64,000 nt of DNA from Reyranella soli (GTDB taxonomy: Bacteria; Pseudomonadota; Alphaproteobacteria; Reyranellales; Reyranellaceae), in the NCBI RefSeq assembly GCF_007992495.1, contig NZ_BKAJ01000031.1, positions 1 through 64,000 of the forward strand. The letters are read 5' to 3'. The first letter of the stretch is position 1; every line of letters begins with the position of its first letter. This document shows positions 26,475-37,169 of this stretch, piece by piece. Under the pieces are notes generated by a model, which was given only the letters and a program-made list of their open reading frames with translations, did no database searches and had not been told where the DNA came from. The position numbers and the translations under genes were made by a program.

Positions 26475-27596
26475 GTGATGCGCGGTAGGAGGCGGGCAAT
26501 TCCTGACAATGGCATCGTGCAAGACAGTACCGAACCTGTGCCGCCTTCGTCGGTGCTGAGCCACGGCGGGCGTGTGCTGCCGGCGGTGACGGTCGACACC
26601 TACAACGAGGAGCTTCGCGACGAGGACGGTTTCGTCGGCGATCGCGCCAGCGGCCGCGCCTTTCGCGACATCCTCGAGGACTGGCGCGACAAGCTGCGTG
26701 CTCAGGGCGAGGACCCGTTCGGCGACACGCCGACGCGTGAGATCTCCAAGTCCAAGCTCGACAAGGTTCTGGCTGCCGGCGATCCGCTTGCCGCCGGGCT
26801 GGTCCATACCGCGGTCGAGGAATTCGCCGTCGAGCTTGCCACCGTGGTGCGTCGCTTCCTGCGTCTAAAGGACTGGCATGGTACCGAGCGCATCGTCGTC
26901 GGCGGCGGGTTGAGCGCCAGCCACATCGGCGAGCTGGCGATGGGCCGCGCCGCCGTTCTGCTGGCCGGCGAAAACATCTCCGTCGAGCTCAAGACGATCT
27001 CGAATCATCCCGACAAGGCCGGCCTGATCGGTGCGGTGCAGCTTGCGCCGAGCTGGGTGCTGGCCGGTCACGATGCCATCCTGGCGGCCGACATCGGCGG
27101 CACCAACCTCCGTCTCGGCGTCGTCGACCTCAAGATGAAGAAGAAGGGCGACGTGTCGAAGGCCGCCGTCTGGAAGCTGCTTCACTGGCGCCACCGCGAC
27201 GACGAGCCGACGCGCGAGGAGGCCTTGGAGCGCATGGCCAAGATGGCCCAGGAACTGATTGATCTCGCGACGGCTGAGAAGCTGAAGCTGGCGCCGTTCG
27301 TCGGCGTCGGCTGCCCCGGCCTGATCGACGAGCGCGGCGTGATCATGAGCGGCGGCCAGAACCTGCCGGGCAACTGGGAGGGCGAGGGCTTCAACCTGGC
27401 CCACGAGCTGACTCACCGCCTGCCGCGGCTGGAAGGGCACGAGCCCGTGGTCGTCATGCACAACGACGCGGTGGTCCAGGGCCTGAGCGAGGTCCCGAAC
27501 ATGACCGACGTCCGGCGCTGGGGCGTGCTCACCGTCGGCACCGGGCTGGGCAACGCTCGCTTCACCAACCGGACGGATGAGCGCTCGCCTTCATAG
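26475..27596 (+). CDS. ROK-family protein with apparently circularly permuted domain order
   Basis: A 373-residue protein related to ROK sugar kinases/regulators, with the halves in reversed order. Residues about 38-190 look like the usual C-terminal half: DRASGRAFRDILEDW, a helix before RIVVGGGLSASHIGEL near residue 143 and HPDKAGLIGAVQLAP near residue 177. Residues about 203-361 look like the usual N-terminal half: ADIGGTNLRLGVVDL (phosphate 1), VGVGCPGLIDERG, MHNDA and finally VLTVGTGLGNARF (phosphate 2), after which the chain ends. The zinc-binding GH...CxCGxxGC segment of typical ROK proteins is not visible. The start is uncertain (GTG 26475 or ATG 26478). Substrate unknown; activity not assured. 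Confidence 0.75.
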   Translation: MMRGRRRAIPDNGIVQDSTEPVPPSSVLSHGGRVLPAVTVDTYNEELRDEDGFVGDRASGRAFRDILEDWRDKLRAQGEDPFGDTPTREISKSKLDKVLAAGDPLAAGLVHTAVEEFAVELATVVRRFLRLKDWHGTERIVVGGGLSASHIGELAMGRAAVLLAGENISVELKTISNHPDKAGLIGAVQLAPSWVLAGHDAILAADIGGTNLRLGVVDLKMKKKGDVSKAAVWKLLHWRHRDDEPTREEALERMAKMAQELIDLATAEKLKLAPFVGVGCPGLIDERGVIMSGGQNLPGNWEGEGFNLAHELTHRLPRLEGHEPVVVMHNDAVVQGLSEVPNMTDVRRWGVLTVGTGLGNARFTNRTDERSPS

Positions 27597-27625
27597 TCTT
27601 CCGGACCGCCGGCCTCTGGCCTCCT

Positions 27626-27702
27626 GTCATCCTGAGCGTAGCGAAGGATCTCTCATCGCCGCTCGCAATCGGCATGAGATCCTTCGCTACGCTCAGGATG
27701 AC
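27626..27702. repeat. Dispersed palindromic repeat, copy 1
   Basis: Perfect 26-base arms (27626-27651 and 27677-27702), beginning gtcatcctgagcgtagcg, flank a 25-base centre. The element lies between the converging ROK and esterase genes. A closely similar copy including the centre lies at 46098-46172, which shows a dispersed repeat family rather than a simple terminator, though it could also end transcription from both sides. Confidence 0.85.
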
Positions 27703-27722
27703 GTGAGGAGGCCCGCGCTCCC

Positions 27723-28814
27723 TTAAGACATGAACCAGTCCAGCATCGCGCCGTTCTCGTCGCGCGGATAGGTGTGCGACAGGTCGGCGATCTCGCGGTA
27801 GGTCACCTTCGCGCCGGCGGCGCCCAGCGTCTGCTCGGCCTGGCGCGCGAGCGCGGCCGGGAACATCCAATCCTGGACCCCATGCACGATATAGATCGGC
27901 AGATCGCGCAGGCGGTCCTCGCTGGCGAAGGTCAGCATCATGGGATGGAAGGCGGCCGCGACCGGCGCGATATGGGTGAACCGGCAGCCGCCTCGCACGC
28001 CCAGCACGTAACTGAACGTACCGCCGTCGCTCATGCCGGTCAGGAGCTGCCGGCCGGTGTCGATGTTCCACTCGCCGGCGACCTGATCGACCATGCGATC
28101 GATGCTGGGCCCATCGGTGTCGGGATCCATCAATGACCAGGTCGAGCCGATCGCCGTCGGCGCCAGCACGATGAAGCCGCGCGTGCGCGCTTCGCGCACC
28201 CAGCTCCACAGGAAGGCGCCGCCATTGCCGCTGCCGCCATGGAGTGCCACGACCAACGGATGGGCGCGGCCTTCGTCATAGGTCTCCGGAACGTAGAGCG
28301 AGAATGCGCCGCGCGTGCCCGGCGGCCCGCCGGCGTGCATCGCGCCCACCTTGTCGCGCCCCGGATCGACGGAGGCGAGCTTCGCCAGCAAATCGTGATC
28401 GTCGCGCGCCGCCTGTTCCAGGAAGAACTGACTGATCGGCCGGAAGAATGCCGCCAGGGGATAGATCGCCTGCGCAGCGCGCGCGTAATTGCGCAGGCCA
28501 CGATAGGCCGCGACGATCGGCTGCGGCTCGTCGGCCGCCGAGCGCAGGGCGGCGATCCCCTCGGCGACTGCCTCGGCCGCCGGCTCGAGGCAGGCCCGTA
28601 CCGGCTGCAGGTGGTCGGGCCAGGTGAGTGTGCGCGAATCGGCCAGCGCTGCCTTCACCGCGTCGTCGCGGCCCCTCATCGCGTCGATCAGCTGCGGCAG
28701 AGCCGTCGGCGAGACATGCCGGCCGGCGAATTCCAGGGCATGCAATCCCTTGAGCGTCGCCGGCACGAGCCGGCTGACCAGATCGAGGGCCGGCTCGTTC
28801 TCGGCGTCGCTCAC
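27723..28814 (-). CDS. Alpha/beta-hydrolase esterase (carboxylesterase/phospholipase type)
   Basis: A 363-residue protein. The C-terminal 200 residues form an alpha/beta hydrolase: HPLVVALHGGSGNGGAF (oxyanion region) near residue 190, nucleophile elbow LLTGMSDGGTFSY (GxSxG) near residue 262, acid in IYIVHGVQDWMFP near residue 315 and histidine in DLSHTYP near residue 347. The N-terminal 150 residues are helical and of unknown role. No signal peptide is evident. It lies 4 bases after the GMC oxidoreductase stop and is probably co-transcribed with it. The substrate is not predictable. Confidence 0.82.
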   Translation of the reverse strand: MSDAENEPALDLVSRLVPATLKGLHALEFAGRHVSPTALPQLIDAMRGRDDAVKAALADSRTLTWPDHLQPVRACLEPAAEAVAEGIAALRSAADEPQPIVAAYRGLRNYARAAQAIYPLAAFFRPISQFFLEQAARDDHDLLAKLASVDPGRDKVGAMHAGGPPGTRGAFSLYVPETYDEGRAHPLVVALHGGSGNGGAFLWSWVREARTRGFIVLAPTAIGSTWSLMDPDTDGPSIDRMVDQVAGEWNIDTGRQLLTGMSDGGTFSYVLGVRGGCRFTHIAPVAAAFHPMMLTFASEDRLRDLPIYIVHGVQDWMFPAALARQAEQTLGAAGAKVTYREIADLSHTYPRDENGAMLDWFMS

Positions 28815-28818
28815 CCGT

Positions 28819-30456
28819 TCAGTCCTTCAACAGCGCCGCCTCGAGAGGCGGCTTGCCGCGGATCATGTCGGCGGCCTTTTCGGCGATCATCAGGACGGAG
28901 GCGTTGAGATTGGCCGACGGCATGGTCGGCATGATCGAGGCGTCGACCACGCGCAGGCCCTCGATGCCGCGCACCCGCAGCTGGTCGTCGACCACCGCCG
29001 TCGGATCGTTGTCCGGCGCCATGCGGCAGGTCCCCATGAGATGGAACGTCGTGGTGCCCCGCTGCTTGGCGGCGGTCAGCAGGTCGTCGTCGGACTGGGC
29101 CTGCGGACCCGGGAATTCCTCGCGATCGTAGTACTTGCTGAGCGCCTGAGACGAGAGCAGGCGGCGGGCGAGCTTCATGCCGGCCAGCAGCACCTGCCGG
29201 TCGCTTTCGGCCGCCAGGTAGTTGGGCTGGATGACCGGATGCTCGAACGGATCGGCCGAGCGGGCGCGCACGTAGCCGATGCTGTCGGGCCGCTGCTGCC
29301 AGGAGGCGATGGTCATGCCCGGGAAGTCGTCGAGTTTCGACTGCACGCCTTCTTTGTAGGAGGCTGGCGTGAAGGTGAGCTGGAGGTCGTAATTGTCGAC
29401 GCGCTCGTCGGACTTCCAGAACACGTAGATCAGCGTCGGATTGAGGGAGAGGATGCCCTTGCGGGTGAAGGCGTATTTCAGCACCTCGTTCACCAGCTTG
29501 AGCCCGTGCGATTTCTCGTTGATGGTCTCGGCGTTCTTGACCCGGGCGACGAAGCGCGGCGCGTAGTGGTCGCGCAGGTTCTCGCCGACGCCCGGCAGGT
29601 CGTGCTTCACGGTGATGCCCAGCGACTTCAAGAGCGGTGCCGGGCCGATGCCGGAGACCTGCAGCAGCTGCGGTGAGTTCACCGTGCCGCCGCTCAGGAT
29701 CAGCTCTCGTCGCGCCCGCACCTCAACCTCGGCGCCGCCGCGGCCGCCCTTGCGGTAGCGCACGCCGACGGCGCGCTTGCCCTCCAGCACGATCTCCGTC
29801 GCATGGGCGTTGGTGCGGACCGTAAGGTTACGGCGCTTCATCGCCGGATGCAGGTAGCCGCGGGCGGCGCTCTTGCGCATGCCGTTCTGGATGATGCGCT
29901 GCACGTAGCTCACGCCGGCCTGCATCGTTCCGTTGTAGTCGCGGTTGCGCGGAATGCCCATCTGCACGGCGCCCTCGATGAAGGCCTCGCAGATCGGGTC
30001 ACGCCAGTCCAGGTCGGTGATCGGCAGGTTGCCGTCGCGGCCGCGGAAGGTGTCGTCGGCCTCGCCGACCCGCCGCTCGCTGCGCCGGAAGTAGGGCAGG
30101 ACGTCGGCATAGCCCCAGCCGCGGTTGCCGCGCTGCGCCCAGCCGTCGAAGTCGAGCCGCTGGCCGCGATTGTAGATATGGCCGTTGATCGAGCTCGATC
30201 CGCCCAGGGTCTTGCCGCGCGGGGCGGCGATGGCCCGTCCGCCCGTCCATTCGCTGGGCTCGGACTTGTAGAGCCAGTTCACCTTGGGATTGACCAGGGT
30301 GTACATGAAGCCGGCTGGGATATGGATGAAGGGGTGCCAGTCCCAGGGCCCCGCCTCGAGCACGCAGACCATGGCGTTCTCGTCCTCGCTCAGCCGGGCG
30401 GCGAGCACGCTGCCGGCGGATCCCGCGCCGACGATGACATAATCGAAAGTTTCCAT
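28819..30456 (-). CDS. GMC-family FAD oxidoreductase (choline dehydrogenase-like)
   Basis: A 545-residue flavoprotein. It opens with METFDYVIVGAGSAGSVLA (dinucleotide-binding fold), contains the GMC signature GKTLGGSSSINGHIYNRG near residue 80 and the second signature SGGTVNSPQLLQVSGIGP near residue 255. The C-terminal catalytic region is FHLMGTCRMAPDNDP near residue 470 with PSANLNASVLMIAEKAAD near residue 515. GMC enzymes oxidise alcohols; this one is close to choline dehydrogenase/alcohol dehydrogenase types, but the substrate is unknown. The start at 30456 is chosen because the FAD motif follows directly. It shares an operon with the esterase downstream. Confidence 0.9.
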   Translation of the reverse strand: METFDYVIVGAGSAGSVLAARLSEDENAMVCVLEAGPWDWHPFIHIPAGFMYTLVNPKVNWLYKSEPSEWTGGRAIAAPRGKTLGGSSSINGHIYNRGQRLDFDGWAQRGNRGWGYADVLPYFRRSERRVGEADDTFRGRDGNLPITDLDWRDPICEAFIEGAVQMGIPRNRDYNGTMQAGVSYVQRIIQNGMRKSAARGYLHPAMKRRNLTVRTNAHATEIVLEGKRAVGVRYRKGGRGGAEVEVRARRELILSGGTVNSPQLLQVSGIGPAPLLKSLGITVKHDLPGVGENLRDHYAPRFVARVKNAETINEKSHGLKLVNEVLKYAFTRKGILSLNPTLIYVFWKSDERVDNYDLQLTFTPASYKEGVQSKLDDFPGMTIASWQQRPDSIGYVRARSADPFEHPVIQPNYLAAESDRQVLLAGMKLARRLLSSQALSKYYDREEFPGPQAQSDDDLLTAAKQRGTTTFHLMGTCRMAPDNDPTAVVDDQLRVRGIEGLRVVDASIMPTMPSANLNASVLMIAEKAADMIRGKPPLEAALLKD

Positions 30457-30615
30457 GCGATGACGAATGTGCGGCAAGTCGGCCGGTTCGGCAATTACCT
30501 CACCGGAGGAGGGGTCGTCCCGCCCGTTGATACTTTCGCAACAAATCTGCGTGCGTTGGTTCGTCCCGCGTGGGCGTACCGCCATGATACAGTTGCGGAG
30601 AATGCGGAGCGTAGT

Positions 30616-31047
30616 GTGACGATCGACAGGGAGCGGCTGATCCGGCTGCTGCGGATGACCGAAAGCGACCGGGACGCGGAAGCCCTGATCGCGATCCGGA
30701 AATCGAATGAGATGCTGCGGGCCAACGGCCTGAGCTGGTCGGACCTCATCGATCCGGCCCCGCAGGCCGAACCGTACCCGACCCATTCGACCGACTGGTC
30801 GCCGGTGTCGCGCGCCGGCTACGAGCGCTCAGACGGCATCCGTCGGTCGATCCGGCGGGAATTCCCGATCACCCTGGCGTTCTTTCCGCTGTGGATCGCC
30901 GCCGAGCTGATGGTGATCTTCTATCCCAACACTTACTGGAACAGGAACGGCAAGCGAGTCGTCGCGGCCTTCTGGTCGCTGTGCTGGCTCGGACTGCTGT
31001 CCTGGCTGGGAGCAGGGACTTGGCTGTTGTTCACCATGGGCACTTGA
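30616..31047 (+). CDS. Small membrane protein with N-terminal helical domain
   Basis: A 143-residue protein of unknown function. The N terminus (IRLLRMTESDRDAEALIAIR, then KSNEMLRANGLSWSDLI) resembles a short helical domain common in alphaproteobacterial hypothetical proteins. The C-terminal half has two likely membrane segments, ITLAFFPLWIAAELMVIFY near residue 90 and AFWSLCWLGLLSWLGAGTW near residue 119. The start is inferred at GTG 30616; a longer reading from ATG 30460 would nearly abut the divergent GMC gene, leaving no promoter room. The roughly 160 bases between 30457 and 30615 probably hold promoters for both directions. Confidence 0.65.
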   Translation: MTIDRERLIRLLRMTESDRDAEALIAIRKSNEMLRANGLSWSDLIDPAPQAEPYPTHSTDWSPVSRAGYERSDGIRRSIRREFPITLAFFPLWIAAELMVIFYPNTYWNRNGKRVVAAFWSLCWLGLLSWLGAGTWLLFTMGT

Positions 31048-31095
31048 GAAGCGCGCGCCGGTGATGCGATAGGGCTGGCTGATGCAATAGACATC

Positions 31096-31204
31096 GTCAT
31101 CCCGAGCGAAGCCGCCCAGCGGGCGGCGTAGTCGAGGGACCTAATCTTGTCGGCGCTGCGACAAAACAGGTCTCTCCACTCCGCTTCGCTCCGGTCGGGA
31201 TGAC
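31096..31204. repeat. Palindromic repeat with GTCATCCCGA arms
   Basis: Outer arms GTCATCCCGA (31096-31105) and TCGGGATGAC (31195-31204) match exactly, with imperfect inner pairing (agcgaagc... and ...gcttcgct). It resembles the GTCATCCTGA elements at 27626 and 46098 and may be a diverged relative. It lies between converging genes. Confidence 0.6.
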
Positions 31205-31209
31205 GTTCT

Positions 31210-33501
<2,292 letters not shown>

Positions 33502-33504
33502 CTA
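33502..33504 (-). other. In-frame amber codon splitting the GH5-GH18 gene
   Basis: On the minus strand the reading is [20 protein letters not shown]. In related GH5 enzymes I recall a Trp at this position (as in Acidothermus E1, QWTFWSWNPDSGDTGG), so a single TGG to TAG change explains the break. Both sides are in the same frame (1161 codons between the two starts), giving 1902 codons in all if read through. Confidence 0.85.
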
Positions 33505-36500
33505 GCTGACGCCCGTGGTCCCGGCCGGGATATCGGTCGTGCCGTTGTTGTCGAGGTCACCCGCCAGGTAGGAGGTGATGGCCTCCAGCCACGGCGCGTC
33601 CTTGGGATCGGTGAGGTTGGTGCCGAACTCGCCGATGTAAACGGGGGCGATGCCTTCCTTGTAGATGTAGCCCCACATCTGGTCGAACTTGGCCGGCAGG
33701 TTGGCCGGGAAGTCGCTGCCCTGGAACCATGGCTGGGCCCACACCGAGTTGGGATAGTCGTGCGCCGAATAGACCAGCTTGTTGTCGAGGTTGAGGTCGA
33801 TCGGCCGGTCGCGCACGCCCATCAGGTTGCCGCCCCACCAGTAGGGTTGGCCCTGATAGTTGGCGACGCCCCCGACGAAGATCAGCCAGTTGGGATTGAC
33901 CGAGCCGATGGCGTTCCCGGCGCGCTCGGCCGCGGCCGCCCAGTCGGTCGCCCCGCCGCCGCCCCAGGTGCCGTTGTAGGGCTCGTTGTGCAGGTCCGCG
34001 CCGATCACCGTCGGATCGTTGGCATAGCGCGTCGCCAGCATCTGCCAGTCGGAGATCCATTGCGATTCGGGATGCTGGGCGTCGTACCACAGGCCGTTGG
34101 ACGAGGGGCCGGGGCCGGAATCGTTGCGATGATGATCGAGGATGATCTTCAGCCCGATCTCGCCGGCATAGTCCACGATCTTGTCCATGATCTGCATGGC
34201 CGTGAGACCCTGCAGATCGGGGTTCTTGGAGAAGTCGATGCCGTTGGGTGTCGCCGTGCTGTGGATCGTGTCGTTGGAGAAGGGCAGGCGGATCGTATTG
34301 AACCCGAGGTCCTTCATCTGATCCATCATGTCCTTGTAGCCGCGCGTCCACAGACCGTGCGGCGCCAGGTTCGAGGATTCGAAGCCGAACCAGTTCACGC
34401 CGGCGATCTGCACCGAATGGCCGGCCGAATCGACGATCTGGTTGCCCGAGGTGCTGAACCAGCCCGCTGCAGCACCACCGCCACCGCCGCTGCTCTGGCC
34501 GGGATTGCCTTCGACGACCGAGGCGTCGGAGATGCTGACGGTCGGCAGCGGCGCCGTGTCGTCGTTGGTGATGGTGCCGGTGGCCGTGCCGTCGGCGATG
34601 GTGGCGCCGGTCGGCGACGACAGGGTCAGCGTCAGGGTCTCGTTGGCCTCGACGGCGGTGTCGCCGCTGACCTGGATGTGCACCACCTTGGAGGTTTCGC
34701 CGGCGGCGAAGGTCACTGTTCCGGTGGCGGCGGCGTAGTCGCTGCCCGCCGTCGCCGTGCCGTTGCTGGTGGCGTAGGCCACGGTGACGGGGCCTGTCGC
34801 CGCCGCCGACAGGGAGACGGTGAAAGCGAGATCCTTGGCGCCGCTGTTGCCTTCGCTGACCGTGGCATCGGCGACGGCAAGGGTCGGCAGGGGTGCGGTG
34901 TCGTCGTTGGTGATGGTGCCGATCGCGGTGCCGTCCGCGATGGTGGCGCCGCTCGGTGACGACAGGGTGAGGGTCAAGGTTTCGTTGGCCTCGACGGCGG
35001 TGTCGCCTGCCACCTGGACGTTGATCACCTTGGACGTCTCGCCGGCGGCGAAGGTGACGGTCCCGGTGGCGGCGGTGTAATCGCTGCCCGCGCTCGCCGT
35101 GCCGTTGCTGGTCGCATAAGCCACCGTGACCGGGCCCGTCGCCGCCGCCGACAGCGTGACGGTGAAGGCGAGGTTGCGCTGGCCACTGTTGCCCTCTGTC
35201 ACCGTGGCGTCGGCAACGGCAAGGCTCGGCGGCGGGGCCGTGTCGTCGTTGGTGATGGTGCCGACCGCCGTGCCGTCGACGATGGTGGCACCGGTCGGCG
35301 AGGAGAGGGTCAGCGTCAGGGTCTCGTTGGCCTCGACGGCGGTGTCGCCTGCCACCTGGACGTTGACCACCTTGGAGGTCTCGCCGGCCGCGAAGGCGAC
35401 CGTACCGCTGGCGGCGGTGTAATCGCTGCCTGCCGTCGCCGTGCCATTGCTGGTGGCGTAGGCCACGGTGACCGGGCCCGTCGCCGCTGCCGACAGCGAG
35501 ACGGTGAAGGCGAGGTTGCGCGTGCCGCTGTTGCCTTCGCTGACTGTCGCGTCGGCGACGGTCAGGGTGGGCAATGGCGCCGTGTCGTCGTTGGTGATGG
35601 TGCCAACGGCCGTGCCATCGACGATGGTGGCGCCGCCCGGTGACGACAGGGTCAGCGTCACCGTCTCGTTGGCTTCGACGGCTGTGTCGCCCGCGACTTG
35701 CACATGCACGACCTTGGAGGTCTCGCCGGCGGCGAAGGTGAGCGTGCCGCTGACCGCCGTATAATCGCTGCCCGCCGTCGCCGTGCCGTTGCTGGTGGCG
35801 TAAGCCACCGTCACCGGTCCCGTTGCCGCGGCCGACAGGGTCACCGTGAAGGCGAGGTCGTGCGTGCCGCTGTTGCCTTCCGCCACCGTGGCGTCGGCCA
35901 CGGACAACGTCGGCAACGGCGCCGGATCGGTGCCCACGGCCGTGCCGTTGATGGTGAAGCCCGCGGCCGCCGTGCCGCCGCTGCCCGGCGTTGCCTGGAA
36001 GCCGAACGATGTCTCCTTGCCGCCGGCGACGCTGCCGTTCCAGTCGGCGTTCTTCACCACATAGTGGTTGCCGACGTGACTGACGATCGTGGCGTTCCAG
36101 ATGCTGGTGATGTTGAACGAGGCGTCGAACGCGACGGTCCAGCCGTTGAGCGCGGCGCTGCCGGCGCCGACCGCCATCGAGGCGGTGAAGCCCGAGCCCC
36201 AGTTGCTGACGATGTCGTAGTCGAGCGACAGGCCGCCGGTCGCCGGCGGAGGCGGCGCCACGTCGTTGTTCACGATCGTGCCGGTCGCCGCGCCGTCGGC
36301 GATGGTGCCGCCGGACGGGTTCGCCAGGTTGATGGTGAAGGTTTCGTCGGCCTCGACCGTGGTGTCGCCGGTGATCGGCACGGTGATGGTCTTGGTGGTC
36401 TCACCAGCGGCAAAGGTGAGGGTGCCGGTGAGCGCGCTGTAGTCGGAGCCCGCCGTCGCCGTGCCATTGGCCGTCGAGTAGCTGACCGTGACCGGCCCCG

Positions 36501-36918
36501 TGGCGGCCTGCGAGAGCTTGACCGTGAAGGTGAGCTGGCTCGTGCCGCTGTCGCCTTCGGTGATCGAAGCGTCGTCGATGGAGATGGTCGGGACCACGAC
36601 CGGCGGCGGGGTCGGGGTGTCGGTCATGCCGTTCAGGGTGAAGCCCGTGGCGGTCGTGCCGCCCGAGCCGGCCTTGGCCTCGAAGCCGAAGCTTGCCTGG
36701 CTGTTTGCCGCCACGTCGGCATTCCAGGCGACGTTGCGGATCACATAGTGGTTGCCGACATGGGAGACGATCTCCGCTCCCCAGATGTTGGATATGTCGA
36801 AGGCGGCGTCGAACTCCAGGGTCCAGCCATGCAGCCCCGAAGTGCCGCCTGGCACCTTGATGTTGCCGACGAAGCCCGAACCCCAGTTGTCGCCAACCGT
36901 GTAGTTGATGGTCGCCAT
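33502..36918 (-). CDS. Modular GH5 endoglucanase with CBM2 and Calx-beta domains, truncated by an amber codon
   Basis: A 1138-residue protein: CBM2-like module (1-98, NWGSGFVGNIKVPGG), Calx-beta (about 110-220), second CBM2 (228-325), four near-identical Calx-beta repeats of 114 residues (336-792), a Gly-rich linker and a GH5 catalytic domain (about 810-1138). GH5 residues: ILDHHRND, acid/base Glu in GADLHNEPYNGTWGG near residue 977 and nucleophile in YIGEFGTNL near residue 1096. It ends ...GTTGVS at TAG, exactly where family members continue with W. The next in-frame codons encode [16 protein letters not shown], the conserved C terminus, so the catalytic domain is cut about 45 residues short. 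No N-terminal signal peptide is visible. Confidence 0.85.
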   Translation of the reverse strand: MATINYTVGDNWGSGFVGNIKVPGGTSGLHGWTLEFDAAFDISNIWGAEIVSHVGNHYVIRNVAWNADVAANSQASFGFEAKAGSGGTTATGFTLNGMTDTPTPPPVVVPTISIDDASITEGDSGTSQLTFTVKLSQAATGPVTVSYSTANGTATAGSDYSALTGTLTFAAGETTKTITVPITGDTTVEADETFTINLANPSGGTIADGAATGTIVNNDVAPPPPATGGLSLDYDIVSNWGSGFTASMAVGAGSAALNGWTVAFDASFNITSIWNATIVSHVGNHYVVKNADWNGSVAGGKETSFGFQATPGSGGTAAAGFTINGTAVGTDPAPLPTLSVADATVAEGNSGTHDLAFTVTLSAAATGPVTVAYATSNGTATAGSDYTAVSGTLTFAAGETSKVVHVQVAGDTAVEANETVTLTLSSPGGATIVDGTAVGTITNDDTAPLPTLTVADATVSEGNSGTRNLAFTVSLSAAATGPVTVAYATSNGTATAGSDYTAASGTVAFAAGETSKVVNVQVAGDTAVEANETLTLTLSSPTGATIVDGTAVGTITNDDTAPPPSLAVADATVTEGNSGQRNLAFTVTLSAAATGPVTVAYATSNGTASAGSDYTAATGTVTFAAGETSKVINVQVAGDTAVEANETLTLTLSSPSGATIADGTAIGTITNDDTAPLPTLAVADATVSEGNSGAKDLAFTVSLSAAATGPVTVAYATSNGTATAGSDYAAATGTVTFAAGETSKVVHIQVSGDTAVEANETLTLTLSSPTGATIADGTATGTITNDDTAPLPTVSISDASVVEGNPGQSSGGGGGAAAGWFSTSGNQIVDSAGHSVQIAGVNWFGFESSNLAPHGLWTRGYKDMMDQMKDLGFNTIRLPFSNDTIHSTATPNGIDFSKNPDLQGLTAMQIMDKIVDYAGEIGLKIILDHHRNDSGPGPSSNGLWYDAQHPESQWISDWQMLATRYANDPTVIGADLHNEPYNGTWGGGGATDWAAAAERAGNAIGSVNPNWLIFVGGVANYQGQPYWWGGNLMGVRDRPIDLNLDNKLVYSAHDYPNSVWAQPWFQGSDFPANLPAKFDQMWGYIYKEGIAPVYIGEFGTNLTDPKDAPWLEAITSYLAGDLDNNGTTDIPAGTTGVS
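34543..35910 (-). repeat. Four tandem 342-bp Calx-beta repeats
   Basis: Four consecutive units of 342 bp (114 codons), each beginning near VADAT and containing GPVTVAYATSNGTA and FAAGETSKV, lie between the second CBM2 and the GH5 domain. Nearly identical sequence between units points to recent duplication or homogenisation. A degenerate fifth unit start (TVSISDASVVEG) follows before the linker. Confidence 0.9.
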
Positions 36919-37169
36919 CCCCGCTCCTGCTGCTGCGTCGCCGTGTCACGGCGATATGTCATGTCGATCGCAGGACGGCATTGGGGCGCGGCCCGACTCT
37001 CGGTGAAGCAGGCAGATTAATCGGTGAACCAAGTCGGCAAATCGGTGGCCTAATTGTGACCGCTGGCTTGCCCGCCGCCGCCAAATGGATTTTCATGCGA
37101 TCTGCCGTCCGTTGGACGGTCATTTGGGGGCAAGCCGGAACCGCGATTTTGCGCGAAAACGTGCTCAGC

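Noticed and set aside
30460..30615. N-terminal extension of the small membrane protein to ATG 30460
   Set aside because: It would start 4 bases from the divergent GMC gene, leaving no promoter space, and the added residues look non-coding.
34543..35910. Direct repeats that could suggest a CRISPR or similar array
   Set aside because: The units are 342 bp, coding and contiguous, with no short repeat-spacer pattern; they are protein domain repeats.
35698..37020. A 440-codon plus-strand frame running into the sensor kinase region
   Set aside because: It is antisense to the repetitive Calx-beta and CBM2 modules and has no domain resemblance.
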